A stretch of DNA of 64,000 nt from Acidobacteria bacterium SCN 69-37 (GTDB lineage: Bacteria; Acidobacteriota; Vicinamibacteria; Vicinamibacterales; SCN-69-37): positions 90,001 to 154,000 of the forward strand of contig MEDJ01000003.1 in NCBI GenBank assembly GCA_001724025.1. Reading direction: 5' to 3'. The notes beneath the pieces are model-generated. The model made no database searches. It worked only from the letters and a program-made list of their open reading frames with translations, and had not been told where the DNA came from. Shown in pieces: positions 46,728 to 54,873 of the stretch. The number at the start of each line of letters is the position of its first letter. The first letter of the stretch is position 1. A program made the position numbers and the translations under genes.

Positions 46728-47642
46728 GTGCCGCCGGCGATCGCCGCGCGGCTCTACGACCGCGCGGGCGCGGCGGCATGGGCGCTGCCGCACGCGGTCT
46801 TTGCAGCGGCGCTCGATCGCAGCGTGCGCCACGCGCTCGGCCTGGCGCTGGCGACATCCTCGCCGGCGGACGTCGAGCGGTACTGCGGGGGCCTGCACCT
46901 CGAGGATCTCGCGCTGGCCACGGCCTGTGCCGAGGGACGTGAGCCGGCCTGGGAGCACTTCGTCCGCGAGATGCGTCCGGCCCTGTATCGCGCGGCGGCT
47001 GCGATCGATCGCACGGGCGGTGGCCGCGATCTCGCCGATTCGCTCTACGCGGAGCTGTTCGGCCTGCGCGATCGCGACGGCGCCCGGCAGTCGCTCTTCC
47101 GGTACTTCCACGGGCGGAGCAGTCTCGGATCCTGGGTCCGCGCCGTACTCGCGCAGCGACATGTCGATCGCGTGCGTGCGGCGCGTCGTCTCGATCCGCT
47201 CCCCGATGACGATGCGCCGGGCGCGCTGCCGTCACCGCCTGCGGCGGCGCCGGCCGCGCCCTCGCGTCATCACGTGGCGATGCACGCCGCGCTGGCCGCG
47301 GCTCTGGCCGCGATCGCGCCGCGCGATCGCCTGCGGCTGGCCTGCTACTACGCCCGCGACATGAAACTGGCCGCCATCGGCCGGATGCTCGGCGAGCACG
47401 AGGCGTCCGTGTCCCGGCGCCTGGCCCGGGCGCGGCGCGAGGTGCGTGCGGCCATCGAGGCGCACCTGCGGGCGCAGGCCGGGTACGACACCGCGGGCGT
47501 GGACGAGTGTTTTCGCGCCGTGGCTGTCGACAGCGGCCCGCTCGACCTGGCCGTGTTGTTCGACACGCAGCCGGCATCCGTCGACGGGGACCGCAAGATT
47601 CCCGTGGCTGCACGTTCTGAGGAAAGGGGGACGAGTGGCTGA
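46728..47642 (+). CDS. Sigma-70-family (ECF-like) RNA polymerase sigma factor
   Basis: A 304-residue protein with a region 2-like block (DLADSLYAELFGLRDRDGARQSLFRYFHGRSSLGSWVRAVLAQRHVDRVRAARR, about residues 105-160) and a region 4-like helix-turn-helix (RDRLRLACYYARDMKLAAIGRMLGEHEASVSRRLARARREV, about residues 205-250). A Pro/Ala-rich linker separates them. It is longer than usual ECF factors (about 190 residues), having an extra N-terminal 90 residues of unknown role. The GTG at 46728 is chosen; in-frame GTGs upstream overlap the dehydrogenase gene. Its stop overlaps the anti-sigma start by eight bases. Confidence 0.75.
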   Translation: MPPAIAARLYDRAGAAAWALPHAVFAAALDRSVRHALGLALATSSPADVERYCGGLHLEDLALATACAEGREPAWEHFVREMRPALYRAAAAIDRTGGGRDLADSLYAELFGLRDRDGARQSLFRYFHGRSSLGSWVRAVLAQRHVDRVRAARRLDPLPDDDAPGALPSPPAAAPAAPSRHHVAMHAALAAALAAIAPRDRLRLACYYARDMKLAAIGRMLGEHEASVSRRLARARREVRAAIEAHLRAQAGYDTAGVDECFRAVAVDSGPLDLAVLFDTQPASVDGDRKIPVAARSEERGTSG

Positions 47643-49029
47643 TCGGAACGCACGCGATCGCCAGGTGGAGCCGTGGCTCCGGCAGGCATGGCCCGAGGGG
47701 ACGTCCTCGTCATCGGCCTGTCTCGACGCGGAGCAACTGGCTGCGTGGGTGGCCGGCGGGCTGCGTGCGGACGAAGCCGAGGCGGCAGAGCGTCACCTGG
47801 CTGACTGCGCGTCGTGCCAGGCCATGCTCGCGGTATTTGCCGAGGCCGAGTCGTCGGTCGCGATGGCGGAGGTCCCTGCGGCCGCGCCGTTCTGGAGCCG
47901 GTGGCGCCTGCCGTGGCTGGCGCCCCTGGCGGCCGCGAGTCTCGTCGTGCTGGTCTGGCTGGCGGCCCCGCGCGATCGCGTGGCCGCCCCCGACGTCACG
48001 ACGATGGCGCGGGTCGAGCAGCAGGCGGGGGAGCCGGCGCCGCCGGCGCCGGCTCCACCGACGCCCCCCGCGCCGGAGTCTTCGGCGCCAGCGTCTCCGG
48101 CTCCCCCCGCGTCCGCGCCCTCGGCGCCGATCGCCTCGTCCGCGCCGTCGCGGACGATGGCGGCCGCGCCATCGTCGAGCCCGTCATCGTCCGTACCCGA
48201 GCCGCCGGGCGCTGGCGCCGAAGCGTCCGCTCCGGCGCCAGCGGCGGACAGGACTGCGTCTGTGGCGCCCGCGCCGGCGCGTGGGCGCGACGCGGCTGAC
48301 GCGGCCGCGCCAGCCGCGTCGGATCAGGCGATTGGCGCCGCGCGCGCGAAGGCTGCGGAGGAATCGACGCGGCTGGCATCCGCCTCGGACGCGGCGCAGG
48401 CGGTGCGGCGGCCGTCCGCTCTCGCGTCGCCCGGGGCCGGCCGCGCCGCGCGGGCGGCTCCGGGTTCGCGGACTGACGCCGCGTCCGGCGCCGATGCCGC
48501 TATCGCGGTGCCGACGGCGCAGGCGATGACGCCACCGCCACAGGCGACGGCGCCGCCGCGCGTCGGCGGCGCGGACCGCGCCCTCGAGCGCGCGTACTCG
48601 ACGGCCATGCGCACCGAAGTACCTGGCGAGGTGCCGCGACACGCGGCGGTGTCGCCGACGGTGCCCGCGGTCTTCGGCGCGCCGCAGCCCGCGCCTGGCG
48701 CCGGCGTGGTGCGCTGGCGCATCACGCCGGACGGCAGGCTCGAGCGCGCCGCGGGGGACGGCCAGCTGTGGCTGGCCGTCCCCCTGCCGGGGCCCATCGT
48801 CGTCACGGCAGGATCGGCACCGCTGGCGCACGTGGTCTGGCTCGGCGGCCGCGGCGGCGCCGTGTTGCGCTCGACCGATCTCGTCACCTTCGATCCGCGT
48901 CCCACCCCGACGACGGCAGCCATTGTCGCGATCGAGGCGACCGACGCCGCGCGTGTGCGCGTCGTCGCGGCTGATGGCCGTGAGTTCTCGACGACGGACG
49001 GAGGCCTGACGTGGACGCCACTGCCGTAG
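47635..49029 (+). CDS. Zinc-finger transmembrane anti-sigma factor with Ala/Pro-rich linker
   Basis: A 464-residue protein. The cytoplasmic zf-HC2 / ZAS domain (HLADCASC, near residue 55) binds and silences sigma factors. A single helix (residues 98-118, LAPLAAASLVVLVWLAAP) leads to a 230-residue extracytoplasmic stretch almost wholly Ala, Pro and Ser, then a C-terminal beta-rich domain of about 100 residues ending in an Asp-box-like motif (STTDGGLTW). The GTG has an AGGGGG ribosome site and overlaps the sigma gene, making a sigma/anti-sigma pair. The C-terminal domain could sense a cell-surface signal (inference). Confidence 0.82.
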   Translation: MADRNARDRQVEPWLRQAWPEGTSSSSACLDAEQLAAWVAGGLRADEAEAAERHLADCASCQAMLAVFAEAESSVAMAEVPAAAPFWSRWRLPWLAPLAAASLVVLVWLAAPRDRVAAPDVTTMARVEQQAGEPAPPAPAPPTPPAPESSAPASPAPPASAPSAPIASSAPSRTMAAAPSSSPSSSVPEPPGAGAEASAPAPAADRTASVAPAPARGRDAADAAAPAASDQAIGAARAKAAEESTRLASASDAAQAVRRPSALASPGAGRAARAAPGSRTDAASGADAAIAVPTAQAMTPPPQATAPPRVGGADRALERAYSTAMRTEVPGEVPRHAAVSPTVPAVFGAPQPAPGAGVVRWRITPDGRLERAAGDGQLWLAVPLPGPIVVTAGSAPLAHVVWLGGRGGAVLRSTDLVTFDPRPTPTTAAIVAIEATDAARVRVVAADGREFSTTDGGLTWTPLP

Positions 49030-49213
49030 ATCCCATCCGCGTCGACGTCGTCACGCACGTGCGCACGCGCCAGCAGGGAACACGCGCGATCGAGGATGTC
49101 GGACGCCCCGGCGGGCGCGGGGCACCCGCCTCCGCCAGGGCTTCAGCGGACCACCGCCGCCTCGGGCGAAGGAAGATGGTCGGCCCCGGGGAGCAAGGGC
49201 GATCGCATTACGT

Positions 49214-49242
49214 TCCCCGAGGCTGAAGCCTCGGGGCTCCGA
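49214..49242 (+). repeat. Palindromic repeat element, plus orientation
   Basis: The 22-bp palindrome at 49215-49236 has perfect arms CCCCGAGGCT / AGCCTCGGGG around GA, then CTCCGA. Relative to the CCCTGGGGCT type, both arms change together, which keeps the stem paired. Confidence 0.85.
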
Positions 49243-49332
49243 ATGCAAACAGCCGCCGCCTGCCGCCCGCCGCCCGCGGCCGCGCCGCCCACTGCCTGCC
49301 GCCACAGCCTTGTCGCCTCGCAGCCGCTGAGT

Positions 49333-49338
49333 TCTAAT
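49333..49338 (+). promoter_or_regulatory. Putative -10 element, near-leaderless membrane protein gene
   Basis: TCTAAT lies eight bases before the GTG at 49347, without a Shine-Dalgarno sequence. Confidence 0.35.
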
Positions 49339-49346
49339 GTCCCTTC

Positions 49347-50096
49347 GTGCGTTCGATCCTGCCCCCGTCCTACAAGCTGCAACATGGTCACGCCGAACGC
49401 GTCGAACTGGCGGCCGACCGCGTGTTTCGCGTGCGGAACAAGGTGTCGTATCGCCTGGCTCACTGGCCCATCTGGATCTGGGTCTTCTTCATCGCCCCGG
49501 GGCCCATCACCTTCGATCTCTTCGCGAGCGGCGGCAGCGTGATGACGCTCGCCTGGCTTGGCATCGTCCTCGTCGGCACCGGCATCGCCGGGCTGCGCGG
49601 ACGGCTGCCGGGCGTCGAGCCAGCGCCGTATATCCTCCGGTTCTACGAGGATCGTCCGAACCCGCTCTATCGTCGCGTCTGCTACACGCTGGCGTGGAGC
49701 GAGGTGGTGGCCTACGCGGTCCTGAACATCGCAGGGCTCGTCGACGCGATCGTCAACGGTCAGTGGCGCGCGCGCGCCATCTACGATGCCGGCTATTTCC
49801 CCATCGTGATCACCATCTGGACGCTGGGCGGAATCGGCTGGCTGCCGCGCGTGGGCCGGTCCACGAAGAACGAAGGACACGAGCGGCGCTACTTCTACGG
49901 ATCGGTCTGGGCGGTCTGCATCGCGCAGCCGGTGCTGTGGCTGCTCTGGAAGGTCCTGCCGCAGACGCGCGGCTTCGACGCGCTGAAGCTGGCGGTGTTC
50001 GTCGGCATCCTCGTCTGGGTCGGCGATCGGGCGCGGCGCGGATTGCTGCCGCGCACGCGTCCGATCCTCCCCGGCGAACTCGCCATCTCGGATTGA
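49347..50096 (+). CDS. Hypothetical integral membrane protein
   Basis: A 249-residue protein with six likely membrane helices (about residues 41-58, 65-82, 112-133, 146-165, 184-202, 212-228). It has no motif I can tie to a function. An N-terminal cytoplasmic segment (MRSILPPSYKLQHGHAERVE) precedes the helices. It ends 11 bases before a methyltransferase gene on the same strand, so the two are probably cotranscribed. Confidence 0.75.
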   Translation: MRSILPPSYKLQHGHAERVELAADRVFRVRNKVSYRLAHWPIWIWVFFIAPGPITFDLFASGGSVMTLAWLGIVLVGTGIAGLRGRLPGVEPAPYILRFYEDRPNPLYRRVCYTLAWSEVVAYAVLNIAGLVDAIVNGQWRARAIYDAGYFPIVITIWTLGGIGWLPRVGRSTKNEGHERRYFYGSVWAVCIAQPVLWLLWKVLPQTRGFDALKLAVFVGILVWVGDRARRGLLPRTRPILPGELAISD

Positions 50097-50107
50097 GGAC
50101 GAGCACG

Positions 50108-50881
50108 ATGACCAGACGCGAAGGCTGGCACGGCTGGGATACCTATGCCGCGTTCTACGACTGGGAGAACGCGCGCACGCTCGGCCGTCGCGACGTGCCG
50201 TTCTGGCGGCGCACGCTGACGGGTGAAGGCGCGCGGACGCTCGAACTCGGCTGCGGCACGGGCCGGCTCTTGGTTCCGATGGCGCGCGCGGGTGTGTCGA
50301 TGGTCGGTCTCGATCGATCGGCGGAGATGCTCGCGCGTGCACGGACACGCGCGCGACGGCTGCCGCGCGCGGCCCGTCCCGCCCTCGTGCGCGGGGACAT
50401 CCGCACGCTGCCGTTCCCCGATCGATCCTTCGGCGCCGTGATGGCGCCGTATGGCATGTTCCAGTCACTGGTGCGCGAGTCCGATCTCGCGATGCTGCTC
50501 GCCGACGCGCACCGCGTGCTGCGCCGGCGCGGACTGTTCGGGATCGATCTCGTGCCCGACCTGCCGAAGTGGCGCGAATATCACGAACAGGTCAGCATGC
50601 GCGGCCGCGGTCCTCGCGGTGGGGAGTTGACGCTCGTCGAATCCGTACGTCAGGACCAGCGTCGCCGTCTGACGATCTTCGACGAGACGTTCGTCGAGCG
50701 CATCGGCCGATCGACCACGCGCCACACGTTCTCGCTCACGTTCCGCACCCTCACCGTCCCCGAGGTCGTCGAGCGCCTGGCCGCTGCCGGCTTCGCCGTC
50801 GAGCAGCTGATTGGCGACTACCGTGGCGGCGCGTGGACGGACGACGCGGACGTGTGGGTGGTGCTCGCGAGGAAGCGGTAG
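50108..50881 (+). CDS. Class I SAM-dependent methyltransferase
   Basis: A 257-residue methyltransferase. Motif I is LELGCGTGRLLVPMA (near residue 46), motif II the acidic VGLDRSAEML, and motif III RGDIRTLPFPDRSFGAVMAPYGMFQ (near residue 100). The family is Methyltransf_25/11-like; the substrate is unknown. The ATG follows a GAGGACGAG sequence that can act as ribosome site and lies 11 bases after the membrane protein gene. Confidence 0.9.
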   Translation: MTRREGWHGWDTYAAFYDWENARTLGRRDVPFWRRTLTGEGARTLELGCGTGRLLVPMARAGVSMVGLDRSAEMLARARTRARRLPRAARPALVRGDIRTLPFPDRSFGAVMAPYGMFQSLVRESDLAMLLADAHRVLRRRGLFGIDLVPDLPKWREYHEQVSMRGRGPRGGELTLVESVRQDQRRRLTIFDETFVERIGRSTTRHTFSLTFRTLTVPEVVERLAAAGFAVEQLIGDYRGGAWTDDADVWVVLARKR

Positions 50882-50903
50882 CGTGCGCGCGGCCCCTACA
50901 CGT

Positions 50904-51038
50904 CGGAGCCCCGAGGCTTCAGCCTCGGGGGACACGTGTCGTGCGGGTGTCGGTGTTTCCCTGGGGCTGAAGCCCCAGGGCTCCGAAGACTGAAGCCCCA
51001 GCGTTCCGAACACTGAAGAAGCCCAGGGCTCCAAAGAC
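50904..51038. repeat. Cluster of palindromic repeat elements, alternating orientation
   Basis: A minus copy at 50909-50930 (perfect arms CCCCGAGGCT / AGCCTCGGGG) is followed by a plus copy at 50959-50980 (perfect CCCTGGGGCT / AGCCCCAGGG, tail CTCCGAAGA). Two decayed partial copies run on to 51038 (CTGAAGCCCCAGCGTTCCGA and GAAGCCCAGGGCTCCAAAGA). They fill the gap between the convergent methyltransferase and GH43 genes. Confidence 0.85.
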
Positions 51039-51076
51039 CGGGTGTCACGCCCGGGAAAGATCGGTAGGCGGAGGCG

Positions 51077-52165
51077 TTACTCGGCATAGGGATCGATCGT
51101 CTTGATCGATCCGTCGACGCGATGCGTGAGCGGGGTCACTTTGATGTTGCGCAGGTGCGTCTGGCCACCGGAGCTCTGCGTGTCGTGGTAGAAGAGGTAC
51201 CACTGCCCGCCGATGTCGACGATCGAGTGGTGGCTCGTCCAGCCGAGGACCGGCTCGAGTATGCGGCCGCGGTACATGAACGGCCCGTAGGGTGACGAAC
51301 CGGTGGCGTACGCGATGTAGTGCGTATCCCCCGTCGAGTACGAGAAGTAGTACGTCCCGTTGTACTTGTGCAGCCAGGAGGCCTCGAAGAAGCGGCGGTC
51401 GTTGTCGCCGGCCGTGAGCGGCGCTCCGTGTTCGTCGAGAATGACGACGTTCGTCGGCGTTTCCGCGAAGCTCAGCATGTCGTTCGCCAGGCGCGCGACT
51501 TTCGGCGCGATGGCCGGCTGATCGTCGGCCGGATAGACGTCGTCCGGCTGGTAGGTGCCGTTCGTCCATCGCTGGAGTTGCCCGCCCCAGATGCCACCGA
51601 AATACATGTAGAACTGGCCGTCGTCGTCCTTGAAGACGGCCGGATCGATGCTGAAGCTGCCGGCAATCGGCTGCGGCGCCGCCTTGAAGGGACCCGCCGG
51701 GGAATCGCCGACAGCCACGCCGATGCGGAAGACGTCGTCCTTGTCCTTGGCCGGGAAGTAGAAATAGTAGCGGCCGTCCTTCTCCGCAGCATCGGGCGCC
51801 CACATCTGGCGGCCGGCCCACGGTACGTCGGCGATGTCGAGCGCCACACCGTGGTCGGTCACGTCACCGCCAATGGCCGGCATCGAGAACACGTGATAGT
51901 CGCGCATGGCGAAGTGGCTGCCGAGATCGTCGGCAGGCACGCCCGCGTCGAAGTCGTGCGACGGATAGATGTAGATGCGTCCATCGAACACGTGGGCGGA
52001 CGGATCGGCCGTGAAGATCTCGCTGACGAGCGGTTGCGTGAGGAAGCGCGAGGCGTCGGCCGGACCGGGAGGCTCGACGGGCGGAGCCGGCGGTTGTCCG
52101 CATCCCGCCACGATCGACGAGAGGATCGCGGCGGCAGTCACGTGCGTCAGGGCAGATCGAGCCAT
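51077..52165 (-). CDS. Glycoside hydrolase family 43 lipoprotein
   Basis: A 362-residue five-bladed propeller hydrolase, likely beta-xylosidase or alpha-L-arabinofuranosidase activity. The lipobox IVAGC (Cys22) follows a signal peptide, so it is membrane anchored. Catalytic carboxylates expected in GH43 are in FTADPSAHVF (Asp, near residue 54), FSIDPAVFKDD (pKa-modulating Asp) and RRFFEASWLHKY (acid Glu, near residue 263). It has a GAGGAG ribosome site and lies 52 bases after the GMC gene on the same strand. It could feed pentose to the Weimberg-type genes at 44173-46710 (inference). Confidence 0.9.
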   Translation of the reverse strand: MARSALTHVTAAAILSSIVAGCGQPPAPPVEPPGPADASRFLTQPLVSEIFTADPSAHVFDGRIYIYPSHDFDAGVPADDLGSHFAMRDYHVFSMPAIGGDVTDHGVALDIADVPWAGRQMWAPDAAEKDGRYYFYFPAKDKDDVFRIGVAVGDSPAGPFKAAPQPIAGSFSIDPAVFKDDDGQFYMYFGGIWGGQLQRWTNGTYQPDDVYPADDQPAIAPKVARLANDMLSFAETPTNVVILDEHGAPLTAGDNDRRFFEASWLHKYNGTYYFSYSTGDTHYIAYATGSSPYGPFMYRGRILEPVLGWTSHHSIVDIGGQWYLFYHDTQSSGGQTHLRNIKVTPLTHRVDGSIKTIDPYAE

Positions 52166-52217
52166 GGATGGACTCCTCGTGTGAGAACCGGCAGTGCGAT
52201 GGGGTGCGATGATATCG

Positions 52218-53924
52218 CTAGACCGAGCCCTGTTTCATCTGCTCCATCAGATAGTCCATCGAGCGGACCGTGAGCGCCATGATGGTGAGTGTCGGGTTCT
52301 GGCAGCCGCCGGAGACGAAGCACGACGCGTCGGTCACGAACAGGTTCGGGACGTCGTGCGTCTGCTGGAACTGGTTCAGTACCGATGTCTTCGGGTCGCG
52401 GCCCATCCGCGCGATGCCCATCTCGTGGATGCCGAATCCCGGCACGCGATCGATGTACTGGAACGGCTGCACGTTCCGTCCGCCGGCCGCCTCGAGCATC
52501 TCGGCGGCGGCCACGCCCATGTCCGGAATCATCTTCAGCTCGTTCTCTTTCCACGCCATCGAAATACGCAGCACCGGGATGCCCCACGCGTCGACGACGG
52601 CGGGATCGATCGACACGTGGTTGTCCTCGTACGGCAGCACTTCGCCGAAGCCGACGAACTGGACCGTCGTGACGCCCGTCTGCTGCACGACGGCCCGCTT
52701 GTACGCCTCGCCGAATCCGGGAAACGCAAGCGTGTGCGCCGTGGTGCCGCCACCCTGGTAGCCGTAGCCGCGGATGAAGTCCTTGTGCGCCGGCTCGCCG
52801 GGGCGGTTGCGGAACCGGACGACGTACAGACCGGTGGGCCGGTTCGGCCCGTCGATGCCGAGCGGACCGGGATGATCGGGGAACTCGGCGCTCGCGCCGC
52901 CGGCCACCCACGTGTGATCCATCAGATACTTGCCGAGGACCCCGCTCGAGTTCGCGAGTCCACCCTCGTACTGGCGGTTGCGGCTGTTGAAGAGGATGCG
53001 GACCGATTCCAGCGACTGCGCGGCCAGGACGACGACGCGCGCGCGCACTTCGTGGACCTCGCGCGTGTCCCTGTCGATGTAGGTGACGCCGCGCGCTGTC
53101 CGGCCGTCCGGATCCATCAGCACCTGATAGACCATCGCGTTCTGGATCAGCGTGCAGCGGCCCGTGGCCAGCGCGTCGGCGACGGTCGTGTTCGCCGCGT
53201 TGAAGTACGACCGCGTGACGCAGCCTCGCTCGCACGGGCCGCAGTAGTGGCACGGCTGGCGGCCGTTCTGGGCGCGCGTGATGTTGGCTGCGCGGCCCTG
53301 CGTGAGTGTGCGGTTGAACTGCTGCTTCAGGACGCCGCGCACGTGGACCTCGGCGCACGTGAGGCCCATCGGTGGGTGATACCGGCTGTCGGGCAACATC
53401 GGATCGTTCTCGACCATGCCCGTGATGCCGACGTAGTCTTCGACCAGTTCGTAGTAGGGAACCAGATCCTCGTATGCCAGTGGCCAGTCCATGCCGAAGC
53501 CGTCGAGGCTTGCGGCCTGGAAGTCGTGCGGCCCGAACCTGTAGCTCTGCCGGCCCCACACGTTCGTCCGGCCGCCGACGACGCGCATGCGCCCCTGCCA
53601 CGAGAAGGGGCGGCCGGTGGGCGTCGTGTACGGCTCGTCGAGATCGTTGGCGAACCACTCGTAGTTGAATTCGCTCAACGCGTAGCAGTCGCTCTGGCGG
53701 GGACGCGTGGCGCGCACGATCGCCGCCGCGCGATTGCGGTACGGCAGGTGATAGGGCGCAAGGTGTTCGCGATAGTCGCCCGGCGACAGCGCGCGTCCGG
53801 CCTCGAGCATCGTGACGCGGATGCCGGCCTCGGTGAGCCGCTTCGCCGCCCAGCCGCCCGAGGCCCCGGATCCGACGACGAGCACATCCACCTGTTCATG
53901 GGTCCCGGGCGTCGCCTGCTGCAT
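52218..53924 (-). CDS. GMC-family FAD oxidoreductase (sugar dehydrogenase-type large subunit)
   Basis: A 568-residue flavoprotein. The Rossmann FAD motif is VVGSGASGGWAAKRL (residues 14-28), RMRVVGGRTNVWGRQSYRF is the GMC signature 1 equivalent, and the C-terminal GMC_oxred_C holds the catalytic His region (GIHEMGIARMG) and NPTLTIMAL. A cysteine cluster CHYCGPCERGC (near residue 223) is typical of the gluconate/glucoside 3-dehydrogenase branch. No signal peptide is present. The divergent neighbour encodes the small subunit with a Tat signal. The chosen start ATG precedes QQATPGTHEQVDVLVV; upstream in-frame ATGs extend into the divergent promoter region. Confidence 0.88.
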   Translation of the reverse strand: MQQATPGTHEQVDVLVVGSGASGGWAAKRLTEAGIRVTMLEAGRALSPGDYREHLAPYHLPYRNRAAAIVRATRPRQSDCYALSEFNYEWFANDLDEPYTTPTGRPFSWQGRMRVVGGRTNVWGRQSYRFGPHDFQAASLDGFGMDWPLAYEDLVPYYELVEDYVGITGMVENDPMLPDSRYHPPMGLTCAEVHVRGVLKQQFNRTLTQGRAANITRAQNGRQPCHYCGPCERGCVTRSYFNAANTTVADALATGRCTLIQNAMVYQVLMDPDGRTARGVTYIDRDTREVHEVRARVVVLAAQSLESVRILFNSRNRQYEGGLANSSGVLGKYLMDHTWVAGGASAEFPDHPGPLGIDGPNRPTGLYVVRFRNRPGEPAHKDFIRGYGYQGGGTTAHTLAFPGFGEAYKRAVVQQTGVTTVQFVGFGEVLPYEDNHVSIDPAVVDAWGIPVLRISMAWKENELKMIPDMGVAAAEMLEAAGGRNVQPFQYIDRVPGFGIHEMGIARMGRDPKTSVLNQFQQTHDVPNLFVTDASCFVSGGCQNPTLTIMALTVRSMDYLMEQMKQGSV

Positions 53925-54042
53925 CACGTCGTCGATCCTCTCGTTGGGGGTGGCGTTCAGAGTAGTCACAAAGTCGCACGCGCGTAAAGCCATCGTCGTG
54001 GCTGCAGGGCTTCTGGTAAGCTCCGGGTTCGAGAGGGATCCC

Positions 54043-54663
54043 ATGACGTCACGCCTGTCACGTCGCGTTGCGCTGCGGACGATTGCCACCGGCATCGGTG
54101 CCGGTGTCGCCGTGCCATTGGCCGCCGCGGATCACGCCACGCACGAGCACGCGACGGCCGAGGCCGGCATCCAGGGCAGCGCCACGGCGTCGACGACGCG
54201 TGACTTTTTCAGCGCGCACCAGTTCGCCACGCTGCAGGTGCTGGCGGGACTGATCGTGCCTGGTGCGCAGGCGAGCGGCACGCCCGAGTTCCTCGACAAG
54301 TGGCTGGCGGTGGAGCCGGTCGACGCCCGGCGGCAGTTCATCAGTGCGCTCGGCGCGTTCGACGGTGCGGCCATGCGCGCACACGGACGGGCATTCAAGG
54401 ATCTCGCGCCGGCCGATCAGACGGCCATCCTCACCGAGGCCTCGACCATGGCGCCGGGTACGACCGTGGCGTCATGGCGCACCGGCGATCCGATTGGTGC
54501 GCCGCAACCGCCGCCCGAGCCGATCAATCTGCGCGACTATTTCGATCACATCAAGGGGCTCGTCGCCGACGTGCACTTCAGCTCGGAGGCCGGCCTGCGC
54601 GACCTCGGATCCACGGGCACGCTCGTGTTTCCGAGTTTCCCCGCCTGCGAGATTCCGACGTAG
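54043..54663 (+). CDS. Gluconate 2-dehydrogenase subunit 3-like small subunit with Tat signal
   Basis: A 206-residue protein of the gluconate 2-dehydrogenase subunit 3 family. It opens with a twin-arginine signal (SRRVALRTIATGIGAGVAVP) that ends near ADHATHE. The mature part begins RDFFSAHQFATLQVLAGLIVPG, the family signature, and contains a C-terminal DIGVDVHFSSEAGLRDLG-like segment (KGLVADVHFSSEAGLRDLG). In such enzymes the small subunit carries the Tat signal and exports the folded flavoprotein with it. It is transcribed divergently from the GMC gene with a 118-base shared gap, and a GAGAGGGA ribosome site precedes the ATG. Confidence 0.85.
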   Translation: MTSRLSRRVALRTIATGIGAGVAVPLAAADHATHEHATAEAGIQGSATASTTRDFFSAHQFATLQVLAGLIVPGAQASGTPEFLDKWLAVEPVDARRQFISALGAFDGAAMRAHGRAFKDLAPADQTAILTEASTMAPGTTVASWRTGDPIGAPQPPPEPINLRDYFDHIKGLVADVHFSSEAGLRDLGSTGTLVFPSFPACEIPT

Positions 54664-54675
54664 CGAGAGCGAATC

Positions 54676-54766
54676 CTCCTGAGGCGGAAGCCCCGGGGCT
54701 CCGAAGAAGAGGCGCGTCGTCGGTCAACGAAAACAATCCGGAGCCCTGGGGCTTCAGCCCCAGGGG
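54676..54766. repeat. Pair of palindromic repeat elements, opposite orientation
   Basis: A decayed plus copy (54676-54709, ending GCTCCGAAGAAGA) faces a perfect minus copy at 54744-54765 (CCCTGGGGCT and AGCCCCAGGG arms). They lie in the 210-base gap between the convergent small-subunit and SNF2 genes; the rest of the gap shows nothing I recognise. Confidence 0.82.
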
Positions 54767-54873
54767 ACGGCCAGGAGGCGACGGCGACCGCGTGACGAGG
54801 CGACAAGCCCGCCGCCCGCGTAGCCCGCTGCCGAGCCGCCCGCGGCCCGCGGCCGCGTAGCCCACCGTCCCCG

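Larger units (their letters stand above)
49030..49346. other. Intergenic region with one palindromic repeat, no gene
   Basis: 317 bases without a convincing gene. A short frame at 49011-49226 overlaps the anti-sigma 3' end but has no coding character. The only structure is the palindromic element at 49214-49242 and a -10-like hexamer at 49333. Confidence 0.6.

Noticed and set aside
49011..49226. Short plus-strand open frame of 71 codons
   Set aside because: It overlaps the end of the anti-sigma gene, lacks a ribosome site, and runs into the palindromic repeat. No coding signal.
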